From: Diphasiastrum complanatum
Taxonomy: Eukaryota > Streptophyta > Lycopodiopsida > Lycopodiales > Lycopodiaceae
Length of the DNA stretch: 64,000 nucleotides
NCBI GenBank assembly: GCA_029204225.1
Contig: CM055098.1
Span: 12,521,315 to 12,585,314 of the forward strand
Direction: 5' to 3'
Part shown: in pieces, positions 1 to 12,236 of the stretch
Position numbering within the stretch: position 1 is the stretch's first letter
Layout of the letters: every line of letters begins with the position of its first letter
Program-made: the position numbers and the translations under genes
The notes under the pieces: generated by a model
What the model saw: only the letters and a program-made list of their open reading frames with translations
The model's database searches: none
Told to the model about the DNA's origin: nothing

Positions 1-172
1 TCCTGCTCTGTATGCTACGGAGATTTCGGAGTCCATACATGCTTTTTAAGAATAAAGCTGGCAGGATGTGAAGTTGTCCATGCATTTTAACTCGTAACTG
101 AATTTTGATAAAACATGAAATTTGAATACCATGGACGGTTTTTTTGGCTGAGTGGCTTTTGTTTTCTTTCAG

Positions 173-1421
173 GGTCCGGTTCTGCTTATCTTTACGGTTT
201 TCTTGACCAAGCATGGAAAGACAGCTTAACCAAGGAAGAAGCTGAGGCAAGTTTTCTTGCAATCTTTTTGCCATGTAGGAAATATGTACCTTCTTTCCGA
301 GCATATTGAATCATCAAAAAAGGATTCTCAATTATAATAAGTTGGCTCAGATAGCTACAGACAGCTAGAAGAAAAAAATTGATTTGTTGGAAGAGTTTAT
401 GTTGTCATCCTATTTGTCAGCATCATGAGCAAACAAGTATCCCGCCCTTTTATTTGACTATGCTTTAGCATTAAATGTTTGCTTAGGAAGAAGACGTTAC
501 TCCTTGTAGAGGTTGATGAAACAGAAGAGTCTAGCATTTTACATCGCCTAACATGTTTGTATCTGTGCAGGACCTAGTAGTGAAGGCTGTCTCCCTTGCC
601 ATTGCACGAGATGGTGCAAGTGGGGGTGTTGTTCGCACAGTCATTGTAAGCTTATCGAGACCTTGTGTCCTTGGTCTTTTGCTTTTGTCATAAAGTGGTT
701 TTTGGCGTATTCATGGAAGCTCGCTCTTAAGGCTTATGGTCTTAGTTTACACCACCCACCCTGATTCGATTGTAGCACTAAATAAGATTAGTGCTTTCAA
801 TTTTCAAAGTGTCTGGACCATGAATGCAAATATCAAATGTGTAGATAGAGACTTCCTTGCATAATGTAAGGATGTTGTAGATGCCATTGCCTGAAAGTTT
901 AGGTGAACCAAAGTCAGCATTGTGAAATGCTAAACCTCATTTGGCTGAGCCAACAATGAAAAGCACCTTCCATCCATGTAAAGTGCGACCAGCATCCATG
1001 AGAATTTTCAAACGATTATTGCATGCCACTCAATTTTTAATCATACGTTGTCCAGGTAATATGTCATCAGGATATTTATAGAGGTCGTACTTTTCACGTA
1101 ATTTTTTGATAGTGAAAGTCATTTCCCCATCATATACTGTGCTTTGCCAGATATTTATGTCAAGTGTACGGTCTTTGTATATTATTCGGTCGATCCTGAC
1201 TATTATTCAGTGCTTGTAGTCTTCTATGCAATAGTATTTTGCTGATTTTTTAATTTGCACATTTTCAAAGCAATTATTATTGACAGATCAATTCAGAAGG
1301 AGTCAAAAGGAATTTCTATGCTGGAGACAAATTACCTACGTGGTATGAAGAAATTGCTCCAGGAATTTCTCCTTTGGAATCTTTGTTAAGCGGTCCTGCA
1401 CCCATGGTTGATACCCGATGA
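173..1421 (+). CDS. PBA1: 20S proteasome subunit beta type-6 (beta-1, PBA1-like), 3' three exons
   Basis: This is the C-terminal part of the caspase-like beta-1 catalytic subunit of the 20S proteasome core, which acts in nucleus and cytosol. Three exons are read: 173-246 ([15 protein letters not shown]), 571-645 ([17 protein letters not shown]) and 1287-1421 ([17 protein letters not shown], ending PMVDTR and a TGA at 1419-1421). All junctions keep the frame and the joined protein aligns end to end with the plant beta-1 family as I know it. The second visible intron is standard (GTAAGC...ACAG). The first, 247-570, begins GAG|GCAAGT and ends GCAG, so it is a GC-AG intron. A GT four bases further in would break the frame. 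The N-terminal propeptide and catalytic Thr lie in exons left of the window. The C-terminus (PMVDTR) differs a little from the usual PEPM ending. Identification is firm; symbol by family resemblance. Confidence 0.93.
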
Positions 1422-4400
1422 GACATAGGCATTCTTGGTTATTGATGTTATTTCCTTTTATGTTACACTGAGATGCATTGACTATGGTTCCAGTTTGATA
1501 CCGATTTCAGAAAGCATAAAGGCTTGTACTGATAACATTAATTGAGTTTTAAACATTTTGAAAAAGTAAACTATTTTCAAGGTTCTCCTAGAAGGATCTG
1601 TGCTAGGGAACTCTCAGTTGTGTCTGCATGCATTCATTGTTGACCTTAGGCCAGCTGCCTACCTTCAAAGTTGTTTTTTTTGATCCACTTCTGATTAAGC
1701 AAAAATGATTACATGTGGTACTTTTTAATCTTGTTCCACCAAATGAGGAACTAGAGAGTTAACTTGGTTGGAGCATCTTGGCTAAGCTCGCTTTCCCCCG
1801 AACAAAGATAGAAGCCAATCAATTGGTTGTTGGAATATGAAAACTGCTGTGGACATGTCATTATGTATGTGACATGCACTTTAGCTTTATGTCTAGGCGT
1901 TATGATGTTGGTTGGGGATGAACTAGTATATGGTCCAATGCTATTGATGGTGGAAGTCATGGGCAATTTTGATGGTTGGTCTGCAGCAATCTACACTTGG
2001 CACCCTTTTTATGCTATTTCTTATGCAGGATTGCATGTTAGTTTGTTATTAGAACTATGGATATTCAGAAAGTGAGTAGGAAGCCTTTTGAAACTTGATG
2101 TTCATTTATTGTTCCTTTCAAATATAATGTATAACAATTTTGACACTTGGTTGAAAACTTCAGTCATTTCTGCAAGGCCCAGGTCACTGATAGAATATTT
2201 TTCAAGAAAATCTGTCCATGGACCCATACTATGTTGAAGTTTGATAAGAGAGTTCATGGCAACGGAGACCCAAGCTTGGATCTTGATCTGTGTTTGCACT
2301 TGACATTTTGGAGATCTTAGGTTGCAAAATTGGCAAGCTTTGTGCTCCATCTTGTGGTTGTAATTGGGATTTCATTTGCTCCCAGTTGGCTATGCATATC
2401 ACATGGTTGTACATGATGTATGGTCCAAATACATAAGTGTTGGAGGTGATATAAGTAGGCGCAAGCTCAATTCCCGGTTGTTTTGCAGGTGGATGTTTGG
2501 AGCCTTGTGCTCTTCATTGGCTTCGTGTTGCTATGTGATGTAGAGTGTACATATTCTACGTAATAATGTTACTTGACTTAGTGAATGTTATAAAAGAAAA
2601 TTGTACAAATGATGCTAAGGAACCTAAGTGGTATCCCAAACAATAGCAAATCTACTAGCGGGATTCCCCATGGGGCACTGAACTTGAACATTTTCTTTTT
2701 TGGAGTTCATTCGAAGTTCCGAGTATAACTCACTCCATATGTATGATTACCTTTTAGTTGATAGTTCCAAGGGCACTAACAACTAATGATTGGTTTATTT
2801 CCATACACCTAAGCACTTGGAGCACCATTTGAGTATGATGATGCAATTATTTAACGCATATTTTGAAGATTGACCCTTGCATTATTGAATTTGGAACTCA
2901 CTTTCATTTCATTATTCTTAATAAGTTATTTGGTCTTGCATACTTGGTTAATGAACCCAGTTGTTGATCCTCATATTGATCACAAGTGCATTGTTTCTTG
3001 TATTTGTATTGCTACGCTAGATAAATGTGTATTGTGTATGAAGACATTCTAATCAACATTGATAATAACAACATTGGCTTCAAACCCATGCAAAGACCCT
3101 CATAGGCACCAAAGGGGACCCATGTGGCCAAAAATGTTATCTACTTAAAAACAGAGTGAATATGAGCATGTTATGCGATGCATGAAAGTTTTTTTTTTTC
3201 CATCGCACCAACTTTTGTGAAAGAAACACACACACACACACATTTATTATTATCTATTTGAGACAACTTCTGGAAATGAAAATCACAATAATAGAATAAG
3301 AGTTTTTTAAAAAACCTCAATGGTTCTTTCAAGGAGAGCTATCAACTTCAAAACATCGTTTGAAATACAAGCCTCTCTCTTCATATCCTCAACTTATTCT
3401 ATAATGTTTTTATCCATATATTTTCCAATTTCATATAGTTTGGAATGCCTATAAACTTGTTAAACTCTTACTCACAAGTTTCTATGAAGGCATTTAGATT
3501 TACAATTTCTAGAATAGGTTACTATTGACTTTTTTCATTGTCAGGCCATATTGCATTACAACAATTTGTGCAATTGTTGAGGTAGATAATGTGGCTTATG
3601 TTTATAGAAACAATTATTTGTTATTGGTTATTCTCAGCTTTAAATATAGGTTTATTTGTATTATGAAAACATGTTCGTGAAGTTGTAAAAGCTAGCACGT
3701 GCATAAAAATAAAATTCAAAATTCAAAAATAAAATAAAATTGGAGCCAATTTGGCTAGCCGGGACATCCTAGCTTTTATAGCTTCATGAACATATTTTCA
3801 TATCACAAGTAAACTCAAATTTAAAGAATAGCAAAGTGTATTTTGATGGACATACATAAAATTAGATGGCTAGTAAAATTTTTAATCAAGTACCAAACCA
3901 CAATTCTTAGTTATAGGAAATCATGTAATGGCACAAAAATAGTAACATACCATGTGCTATCTTTTGTTGATCATGTTTAGAAAAATTCACTTGAATCATA
4001 AAATTTGTAATAGAATTATTTGCAAAATTCCAAGGCTGTCTAGCGGAGTGATTTTTAAAAATTCAAAAAATCAAAAAATCTAAATTAAAAATTATCAAAA
4101 CTTGAAAACTAAAATCTCAAAAATCAAATATGAAAATTTTAAAACTTAAAAGCTATTTTTTTTAAAAACTTTAAAAACAAAATAAAAAAAATTTTAAATT
4201 TTAAAATTCAAATCTAAAAAATAAAAAAGAAATAAAAAACTTGAAATTTTTAAAAATTTGAGTTTAGAAAAACAGAAAATTAAAAATTAGAATCTCAAAA
4301 TTTAATAACTAATAATAATAAACTAAAATTTAAACATATTTTGAATGGTATTTTATGAAAAACATGCGTTGAATTGTGTGGTGCTTTTTTATGAAATTCA

Positions 4401-7331
4401 AGTTGAGTCTTATTATGCTTTTGACTTTTAAAAATATCAAAAGACATTCGTTTTGGATTTTGAAAGTATTTGAATTTATTTAAAACAATAGTCAAACAAA
4501 AGCATCACGGGTCTCGTTTAACGATTTTTGAAAAATGTACTAGTTAAATATGTTGTCCACAGATCTGAAAGACAAATGAAAATGACAAAAAAAAAAAAAA
4601 TCAATCATTGATGATTTAAGTCTAACAGATGTGGATGTTTTAGCTTTTAATTTTAAATTGGCAATGACTGATCATTTATGACAGTCAATTATATCTTGGA
4701 CAACGATTATTTTCAATTCGTCATTGATGGAAAAAAAATCAACTTACAAGATTTGTTAATTATAATTAGAGCTCAATCTAGACGAAGATATGTCAGCAAT
4801 GCATTGTATGAAATATTTGTATACATATTGTGGGCTCTTTTTTATTTTCAGTCTTTACATGATGTTTTATTTTGCATCGTGATTGTTGGCATTGCCTTGC
4901 AAAAGGCAATATTATGTGTTCAAGTTGGTCAATGGAGTTTTTTCAAAAGTCAACATTAAAGTTGATTTCTTGAATTATAAGGGTATGTGCACACAAAATG
5001 CTTTGCCAGATTGTTATGGACTAAGTCTTTATTGCAAGAACATTGTCCTTTAGATGCACTCTACATGCAAGTCATAATAAATAGCAAAAAATTCACGTCC
5101 CTCTCTTTTTCCTCATGCATGCCCATGCTTTAGATGCACCTTTTTATGCAAGTCATTTCTTGCATGCATCCCTTGGCTATCAACCACCACCAACAATAAT
5201 CACAACATTTTCACCACAAACAATACTCAAATAAAGATTATTTAATTGCATTCACAAAATCATTTGAAAAATGTTATTAATGTGATATCTCTAACCATGC
5301 ACACACTTTGAAAGAAAGTTCAATTTTGGAGAGAAAAGAAAATGCTAACTATTATGCCATAATTCTAAGACAACTAGGGTTTGAAAATATCTAAAGATTT
5401 TGGATTCAACCTTAGACAATCACAATTTTGATTTAACAAATTTGCGGCAAAGCCTTTGTAGTATACCACAATGTTCTTGTTTTATGAAGTTTGTAGGTAG
5501 TTTTTTGTACATTTATCTTACATAACTCGGAGATTGACTGATAAAAGAGCAAAATTTTGGGCTAAAAATAGGTTTAAAAAAAAACCAAAAAATATTACTC
5601 TTTTTAATGTCAAAGTCCCAAAACAAATGTCATTACATTATAGATATTAGTTATTGTGATTATGCTTTTTTTCTTTTTGATTTTATGATAGAAAAACAAC
5701 TAAGTATTTGTGTATTTTGATTAAGATTGCCCGCTAGTTTAGTACAAATCGATGAGAATGATCTATTTAACATAAAATACAATCTATGAAAAATTTATGG
5801 ATGTTATAATCTTGATTTTGTTATCTTAATACATATGGTTTGATGTTTTGATGGAAAAATAAACACGTGTGATGTTTCCTAATTTCAAACAGTTTGGAGG
5901 TATATTTTCAATTTTGAAAAACTAAGAAAACATATGAATAATGGTAGCAAAATTCTACAAGCAAAAGCAAAAAATAGAAGTAAAGAACAAAAAGTAGAAG
6001 GAAAAAAACAAAAAGCAAATTATAGAAGCAAGAAGCAAAATCAATATCAAAAATAGAAATTCAAAAGCAAAAAACAAAATTTCATGGAAAAAAAAAATTA
6101 AATATTTAAATTTTTGAATAAACTGTTGCTTCCCTTTGGTTGTGGCCAAGAAATTTTAACATCACAACTAATCAATTTAAAATCAAATCCTAATGAGAAT
6201 CAAATTCTGATGAACTGTCATTTGAATTCCATTTTGCTTTGTGAATTCCTATTTGGATCATTATTATGTTAAAGAGTCTTCAAGTTGTCTAGGTTGCTAT
6301 AGGTCTTCATCAAATTTCAAACCAGCATTTGGACGTCAATTGAAAATTACAACCATTTTGGAAGTAATTCTAATAATGTATTTTCTACGTTTAATTGGTA
6401 AATTAGATATTTAAAACATGATAATTAATCGATTGAATCATAGTATCTATTTCATTGACTTTCTCTTTTCTCAAAACAAAAAACATAGTAATGCCTTCTA
6501 GATAAATATATTACAATATGTAGTTGTAGGTGTCTTTAAAGCCAAATTATGTATCTTGTATTTCATGCTGAAGTATTATGTATTTGGTCTTTCTGTTTAA
6601 TTATGTATGATACATTTTCTTTTTGAATCATAAATCCATACAACATATAGCAAAATGATGCTTCTAAGGTTATTCTTTACTTATTGACCTGACCAGATTA
6701 TTGTTAAAGGTTTTACTTATTGATCATGCTAATTTGTGATTTTATCTTTCTAGAGTTTATAATCTAACACGACGCAATCTTTTTGTTTTGTTTTTGAGTG
6801 GCAAAATGAGCACGTTATTTTCTAGCTTTGAGACTTTTAGAACAACCCCAAAGACTTGATTGAAAAAGACAAGTTGACAATCACTTATTCAATGTTACAA
6901 TACTTCCAGAGTTCACATCTTAACGTAGAAAAAATAGACATTATTGCAAACACATTTTTTTGAGTCTTTCCAACAGAAAAATAAATGCATCCACTTCAAC
7001 AAAATCTAGAACAATGAGTAACAAAATAGAATAATATTCAACTCAATGAAATGCACTTTCTATATATACAACATTTAATTATTTTTGTCTTGTGCATTTG
7101 AATTACATGAAATTAGAACACATTATCAAATTATTGAGGCTAGGCTTGAGTTTGTAGCCATATGTGGAGTTGGAACAAAACCCACTTGTGGAATTGGGGT
7201 GAATATGTTAGAATTTGCTAGGGCAGTGTTAGAAATAGGGTTTGCCATGTTGCTACCCTCCAAGGCAGTTTCGCTGGGGAAGGGCCATCACTATTTTACT
7301 TTTTTTTTCTCCCTTTTTTTGTGGTAAAATA
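1422..7331. other. AT-rich intergenic stretch without a recognisable gene
   Basis: No coding family is recognised here. Open frames (for example 1827-2075) are short, resemble no known protein and lack splice or motif support. 3690-4500 and 5930-6110 are runs of A/T-rich simple sequence such as repeated AAAATTTAAAA and AAAAAGCAAA. A short (CA)n lies near 3228-3242. The stretch may include the 3' UTR of the proteasome gene at its left end, but no clear polyadenylation signal was found there. Confidence 0.6.
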
Positions 7332-7700
7332 TTTTTTTACATGCGCCTTCCACATCTTGGAAGGTCCATGTAAAAAATTTTGAAAAAAAAATGAGGAGGC
7401 GCACAGATTTCGTTCTATGAGGCGCCTCCTTTTTATTCATGAAAAAAGAGAAAAAGATTTTACGGGGGTTAAGGTCCGTCTCCGAGGCCCTTCCGCCCGG
7501 GAAGGCTGTGCGCCCGAGGGCGAAAAACCCTTCCACGGACAGAAGGGCCGAGGACCTGGCCCTTCCCCGACGTGAATTCATTTTTTACAATTTTTTTTGT
7601 TGTAAATTTTTTTTACGTGCACCTTCCGGGCAGAAGGTGCGTGTAAAAAAGGTAAATTTTTTTACGGGCACCTTCCGGATGCCGAAAGGTGCCTGTAAAT
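7332..7700. repeat. cluster of GC-rich hairpins bounded by T- and A-tracts
   Basis: At least four inverted repeats are packed into 370 bp of otherwise AT-rich DNA. Three share one design: T-tract, TAC, a stem ending CCTTC(C), short loop, GAAGG, GTA, A-tract. They lie at about 7332-7377, 7606-7650 and 7657-7699. A fourth stem pairs AGGAGGCGC (7394-7402) with GCGCCTCCT (7422-7430). Between them, 7473-7556 is a larger imperfect palindrome with inner CCTTCC-GCCC-GGGAAGG. The open frames across it are by-products of the symmetry. It may be the remains of a DNA transposon end or a foldback element; I do not recognise the family. Confidence 0.7.
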
Positions 7701-7741
7701 TTGTAAATTTTTTTTTGCGTAATCTGTGAGGCTGCTCAAAA

Positions 7742-7825
7742 ATGTTAAAAAAGATTTTATGGATCAATGTGAGGCTCCTCCATTTCCTTTGTTAAAATGT
7801 TAAAAAAGATTTTATGGATCAATGT
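7742..7825. repeat. 55-bp-period direct repeat
   Basis: A 29-bp block starting ATGTTAAAAAAG and ending GGATCAATGT occurs at 7742-7770 and again at 7797-7825, next to the hairpin cluster. It is identical in both places. Confidence 0.8.
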
Positions 7826-8006
7826 AGTGACTAGCGGTGAAGAGAACCTAGGGCTTTTGATATAGATTTTGGGGGAATCATCAATGAAGAACTTGGATAT
7901 GGGTTGCTAACGTGATCCAGAATTAGGGTTTTGGGGCAATTTGGACGGAAAACTTTAAAATGGGGGCAGAGGATAGAGAGACAGAGTCGACTAGAGATGG
8001 AGAGAT

Positions 8007-8009
<3 letters not shown>

Positions 8010-8047
<38 letters not shown>
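8010..8047. repeat. (GA)n microsatellite
   Basis: About 19 uninterrupted GA units. Purine-only tract upstream of the peroxidase gene, too far (1.2 kb) to be assigned to its promoter. Confidence 0.97.
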
Positions 8048-8050
<3 letters not shown>

Positions 8051-8575
8051 CTTGCCTTTGTTCGGTTTGACCAAGTGTGCAATGCCAAAACGTCAATGAC
8101 AGGTGAGGATCAAATTGTCTTGGAATATCCTCTTTGAGATGAAAAGTTCTCAGTGTGTGCATAAGATCTGGCTGATATCTATCTACCTGCCAACAAACTC
8201 TACTACGATGGTTATGATTGCGTGTGTTGAAGGTAGCCCATCAACATATTTTGACAAAGTAATTGTCATCTTTTGCTTTTCCTCTTTTTCTTTGCTTCTG
8301 GGCCCTGCGACAATGACAAGATTTTTTCTCCAAAAGTAACGATAAACACGTCCTCAGACATCATGTATTCAATGGCACCCCGCTGATTGCAGCAAGGGTA
8401 TAGCAACCTTATCTACCTGCATGTGGTCCGGTCCAGCATCTTCTATAGGCTGTAACGTCGTGATTCACTAGGTGTACTGCCTTCATCAGTGTGCTTCACG
8501 TTCGTAGATCCGTGGTCTTCAGCTAGGAATTATTACTGTTTAGCTATTTAGAAGATTTGTCTGCTTAATCATAGT

Positions 8576-8680
8576 GCCTCAATTTTTCTTTCCAATCTCA
8601 ACCACGTTACTTAATTACCACGAAAAGCGCCTCAATTTGTCTTTCCAATCTCAACCACATTACTTAATTACCACGAAAAG
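8576..8680. repeat. 53-bp tandem duplication upstream of the peroxidase gene
   Basis: Two near-identical copies (8576-8627 and 8629-8680) begin GCCTCAATTT and end CCACGAAAAG, with two single-base differences. They lie about 350 bp upstream of the putative TATA box, so they sit in the likely promoter of the peroxidase. Confidence 0.85.
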
Positions 8681-8927
8681 CTTGTCTTGAAACAATAAAC
8701 AAACCTCGACATTTGGAGATCAAAGGGCTTATTTTAGTATAAAACTGCCAGTAGCTACAGGAAATCCGACATAATTCAATATTGTGCGACTTCGAATATT
8801 GAGTGTCTGTAAGCGTTTTATCATAGTATAACTTACAACTCCTGAAAATGAGTAGGAACAAGTTTTAGCATTCCAGCTAAATACTTATTATTAGTCAAGA
8901 GCAAACCTTTCGAAAGTGCCGGTGTAC

Positions 8928-8934
8928 TATAAAT
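8928..8934 (+). promoter_or_regulatory. putative TATA box of the peroxidase gene
   Basis: TATAAAT lies 311 bp upstream of the peroxidase ATG. If it is used, transcription would start near 8960 and leave an untranslated leader of about 285 nt. No further support is visible. Confidence 0.35.
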
Positions 8935-9244
8935 TTCACTTGAGAGGTCCACAGACAGAGAGTGACGGTGGACGATTTGTTCAATTCCGTACAGCAGGCT
9001 GAGGCTCCTTTAGCATTCAGAATTGGTTCAGACATCACCATTGATATTGGATCGGATCAAAAATTAAAACTGCATCTAATGCAAGCTCCTAGACGGTGCT
9101 GTAACCTTTTGAGAGTTTCAATTCTAGCATTGGTAATTTTTCATTATTCCTTAAGAATCATAACAAGGGTCATGAAATACTGATACAGATTCTGATCAAA
9201 CCGACCGATTCCGGCAATAATTTCGAAAGAATCTAAGATCCGAA

Positions 9245-9882
9245 ATGGGTAACAATCGGGTTGAATTCAGGACGATTACCACCATAATGATTGTATTACT
9301 GAGTTCTCTCAAAGTTGTTCCTAGCGAAGGGCAGGGCCTCGTACCTCCTGTCTCTGGATTAGCCTATGGATTCTACAACTCCTCGTGTCCAAGCGCGGAG
9401 AACACTGTAAAAACAAGCATACAATCCTTTCTAAGCTCAAACGTATCCCAGGCAGCAGGCGTCATACGTCTATTCTTCCATGACTGCTTTGTTCAGGTAG
9501 ACTAATAACAGACAAGTTATCTACAAACTATTCATGGACTAAGTTAAAGGCTTCTAGAATAAAAATACCAGCTAATTATAACTGAAGGTCTCACATGTCA
9601 TATTTTTATTGCCATTGGCTTACCTTGATACTGTGCCCATTGCGTACGTTGAATGGTGTTTTTGCTGCTGGACAGGGCTGTGATGCATCTTTACTTGTGA
9701 ATGACACGAATGGAGAACAAACTTCGATTCCAAACCGGACACTAAGAGCGTCTGCTTTAGCTATAATTGATCAGATCAAGAGCCAATTGGAGTCAAACTG
9801 TCCTGGTATAGTCTCATGCGCTGATATTCTTTCTCTAGCTGCCCGAGAATGTGTTAACCAGGTAAGTAGTTGTTCTTGACGC

Positions 9883-9951
<69 letters not shown>

Positions 9952-10706
9952 CCATTTCTTGTTAAATCAGTCTGGAGGCCCGTTTTTCCAAATTCCAACA
10001 GGCAGGCGAGACGGTCTCAATTTCTCAAACAACGCTACGGTGTTACAAAACATTCCAGCCCCCACGTTTAGTATAACGCAACTCAATTCTTCTTTCAGCG
10101 CTAAAGGCCTCAATGAAACAGATCTTGTGGCTCTTTCAGGTAGGCGCATATCAAACAACAACTACATATATATATCTTTTAGCTGCAACGACACCATGGA
10201 AAAAAAAGTCTCTTAGCTTACATGTTGGGCTGATCTTGTATGCAGGAGCTCACACTATCGGACTTGCCCATTGCCGCTCCTTCAGCAACCGCCTCCGCCC
10301 GACCGTTGATCCAACATTGAACTCCACTTTGGCAACGAATCTGCTGCAACAATGTCCAAACTCCTCCATCAACGTAGTCACGAACATGGACATCGTCACT
10401 CCCGACACCTTCGACAATCAATACTACACCAACAACTTAAACGGCAACGTCCTCTTCACTTCAGATGCGGCTCTACTGAATGATACACAGAGCCAGAGTA
10501 CAGTTCAACAGTTTGCAAACAACAACACCCAGTTTCTTCAGCAATTTAGCATTTCCTTTATCAAAATGAGTATGATCGGTGTTTTAACTGGATCGGACGG
10601 GAACATCCGCAATGTCTGCTCTGTTCTAAATGCTACTAGCAGTAATGCCGAAACAGTAACAGTGGCAGAAATCATTGACGAATTTATGGAGATTGCCACT
10701 CTGTAG
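9245..10706 (+). CDS. class III (secretory) plant peroxidase
   Basis: Haem peroxidase of the plant secretory pathway, which oxidises phenolics with H2O2 in the cell wall or vacuole. Four exons: 9245-9496, 9676-9861, 9971-10139 and 10246-10706. All introns are GT-AG, giving 355 residues. The N-terminus has a hydrophobic signal-like stretch (residues 11-23). The distal site is R75/H79 in IRLFFHDCF. Distal calcium ligands follow in D80, GCDAS (85-89). The proximal haem ligand is H205 in LSGAHTIG. GRRDG and [11 protein letters not shown] (proximal calcium loop) are present. All eight family cysteines can be placed, plus one extra in AARECV, where the family normally has AARD. Three introns at the usual class III positions support the model. 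Residues 330-355 form an acidic tail longer than usual. Intron 2 carries a (TG)n(TC)n microsatellite. An intact, probably functional gene; the substrate cannot be inferred. Confidence 0.95.
9886..9948. repeat. (TG)n(TC)n compound microsatellite in peroxidase intron 2
   Basis: About 15 TG units followed by about 16 TC units, ending 22 bp before the acceptor AG of intron 2. It overlaps the polypyrimidine region of that intron. Confidence 0.97.
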
Positions 10707-10769
10707 AACACTAGACCAGAGTCCTTCAGAAAATAGCAGCACATATTCTCCGCTAGAAATATTATTTAA

Positions 10770-10775
10770 AATAAA
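10770..10775 (+). terminator. putative polyadenylation signal of the peroxidase gene
   Basis: AATAAA 64 bp after the stop codon, a normal distance for a plant near-upstream element. Confidence 0.5.
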
Positions 10776-11013
10776 TGCACAACTTGGTTGACTCACTTGG
10801 TTAGCTTGGCATCCTACTTTCTTTGGTCCCAAAGTTCAATCCCCCTTAAAAACCAAGATGCATAATTTGGTTGATGAGCACAATGGAGAGGTTTTTCTCC
10901 CTCAAAATTATCATCACCACTTATCGTACAATAACATAGTTTTCATTGTGTATGAAGGTTGTGTTGCCAATTCCAGTCTCTCTTTCATTAGAGTTATGTT
11001 TTAGCCTAGGTGT

Positions 11014-11228
11014 TGTAAAGATTTTCAGGATCTCAAGAACCATTAGAGAAAAGACTTACAAACAAGCATTCACCAAATAACACTCCCACAAAGAACTCAA
11101 AACAGCACCTATAATAACTTCTACAAAACAAAGGTACAAATATAGAGAGTATGCCCACTTTATTGGATTGGGACAAGTCCTTAGATTGGTTGTGTAGTTA
11201 TCTAAGTAAATTTTAATAATTTCCTACA
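11014..11228 (-). repeat. 3' LTR of the decayed Copia element
   Basis: On the - strand it begins TGTAGGAAATTATT just after a purine tract and pairs with the sequence at 20726-21113. The shorter length (215 against 388 bp) is partly due to internal duplication in the other copy. Confidence 0.6.
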
Positions 11229-11234
11229 AAACTC

Positions 11235-11720
11235 CCTTAAAGTGGAATTTACTTTAAGTAAACCAAGCTTACTTCTAAAACTCCCAAGCTTATCTTTAAA
11301 CCAAGGTTTAGTGAAAATGTCAGTCACCTATTCACAAGTCCCACAATCCCACAATGCAACAAGTAAATTGAGTTATCCAATAGTTTCTCTCTTATGAAGA
11401 AATACTTCACCTCAATCTGCTTTGTGAGTGCATGAAGAACTAGATTGTTGGCCAACTGTACACCAATTTGGCCATCATAGTACAAAACCATCCCACCATC
11501 TTGTTGAATATACCAATGTCCCAACCAAACAGCCTCTTGAATAGCACTAGTTACAGCTTTATACTTAACTTTTGTTGATGAAAGAGCCACATTTTCTAGC
11601 TTTTCACTAGACCAAGAAAATTAGCCATTCCTAAAATGAAGTGCATACCCTATGGTTGATTTGAGATCATCCATTGATCTACCCCAATAAGCATCAACAA
11701 ATCCATCAAGAATAAACTCC
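11235..11720 (-). pseudogene. Copia RNase H remnant
   Basis: The frame MALSSTKVKYKAVTSAIQEA (11531-11590) continues with VWLGHWYIQ...YYDGQ...LANN, then TKQIEVKYFFIREK and a frameshifted DIFTKP block. This is the C-terminal RNase H region of Copia polyproteins (usual form: LSSTEAEY, H-x-RTKHIE, DIFTKPL). Upstream, DAYWGRSMDDLKSTIGY is the family's DADWAG..DRKSTSGY block. The left part continues beyond the inserted element at 17572. Catalytic residues are partly lost and stops are present, so this is a pseudogene. Confidence 0.85.
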
Positions 11721-11766
11721 ATGTGTGTCAAAATTTACATATGCATCTCCATATTGAACCTCTTCA

Positions 11767-12236
11767 GTTAGAAATCAGTTTTGATCTGATTCATTATTAT
11801 AAGCTTCAAACGTGATACTGTAATAAATGTACAGTTAGTCAGTTTACTGTTTTCAGTAGTGATCGGGACGTGACCCACTATTGTCATATCAGCGGGCACT
11901 GATCCCGTAGCCGGCTACTTGGGTTAGCCGAGTAGCCACACATAGGAAGAAATTAGCCTGTACAGTGATTTTGAGTTCATTATGCTATACTCAGGAGCAT
12001 GTCCTGGGTTTGTCAGTATATGTGGCCATATTGACCTAACTCTAGTTTGGCAGGTGGTAGGCCAGTTTAGTGACACCCGTTGAGCCCATGCAGCTTGGGG
12101 CTTTGCTATATGTACAGTGTTTCTTTATAATAGACTTAACTTTTGTTGTGCCATCTATGAGAGCTTGTGAGGAGTGGCTATGGTGATTGCGTGATGTGAT
12201 CTGCATACTGCACTAGATTCTATCGGAATTTTAACT
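11767..12236 (+). repeat. left LTR of the LARD-like element
   Basis: Begins GTTAGAAATCAG and ends GAATTTTAACT. It is 470 bp, the same length as the right copy. The ends form a short imperfect inverted repeat (GTTAGAA / TTTTAAC). Confidence 0.85.

Noticed and set aside
1827-2075. 82-codon + strand frame with hydrophobic stretches
   Set aside because: No family resemblance, no splice support and a similar frame on the other strand; treated as chance.
7291-7767. Overlapping frames on both strands in the hairpin cluster
   Set aside because: They mirror each other because the DNA is palindromic; not genes.
7831-8162. Frames with Ser-Leu repeats
   Set aside because: Translation of the (GA)n microsatellite.
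8962-9183. Frame just upstream of the peroxidase
   Set aside because: No ATG start and no homology; probably 5' leader.
10780-10860. Possible SINE after the peroxidase (B box-like AGTTCAATCCC)
   Set aside because: The A box is poor and no tail or target duplication was found.
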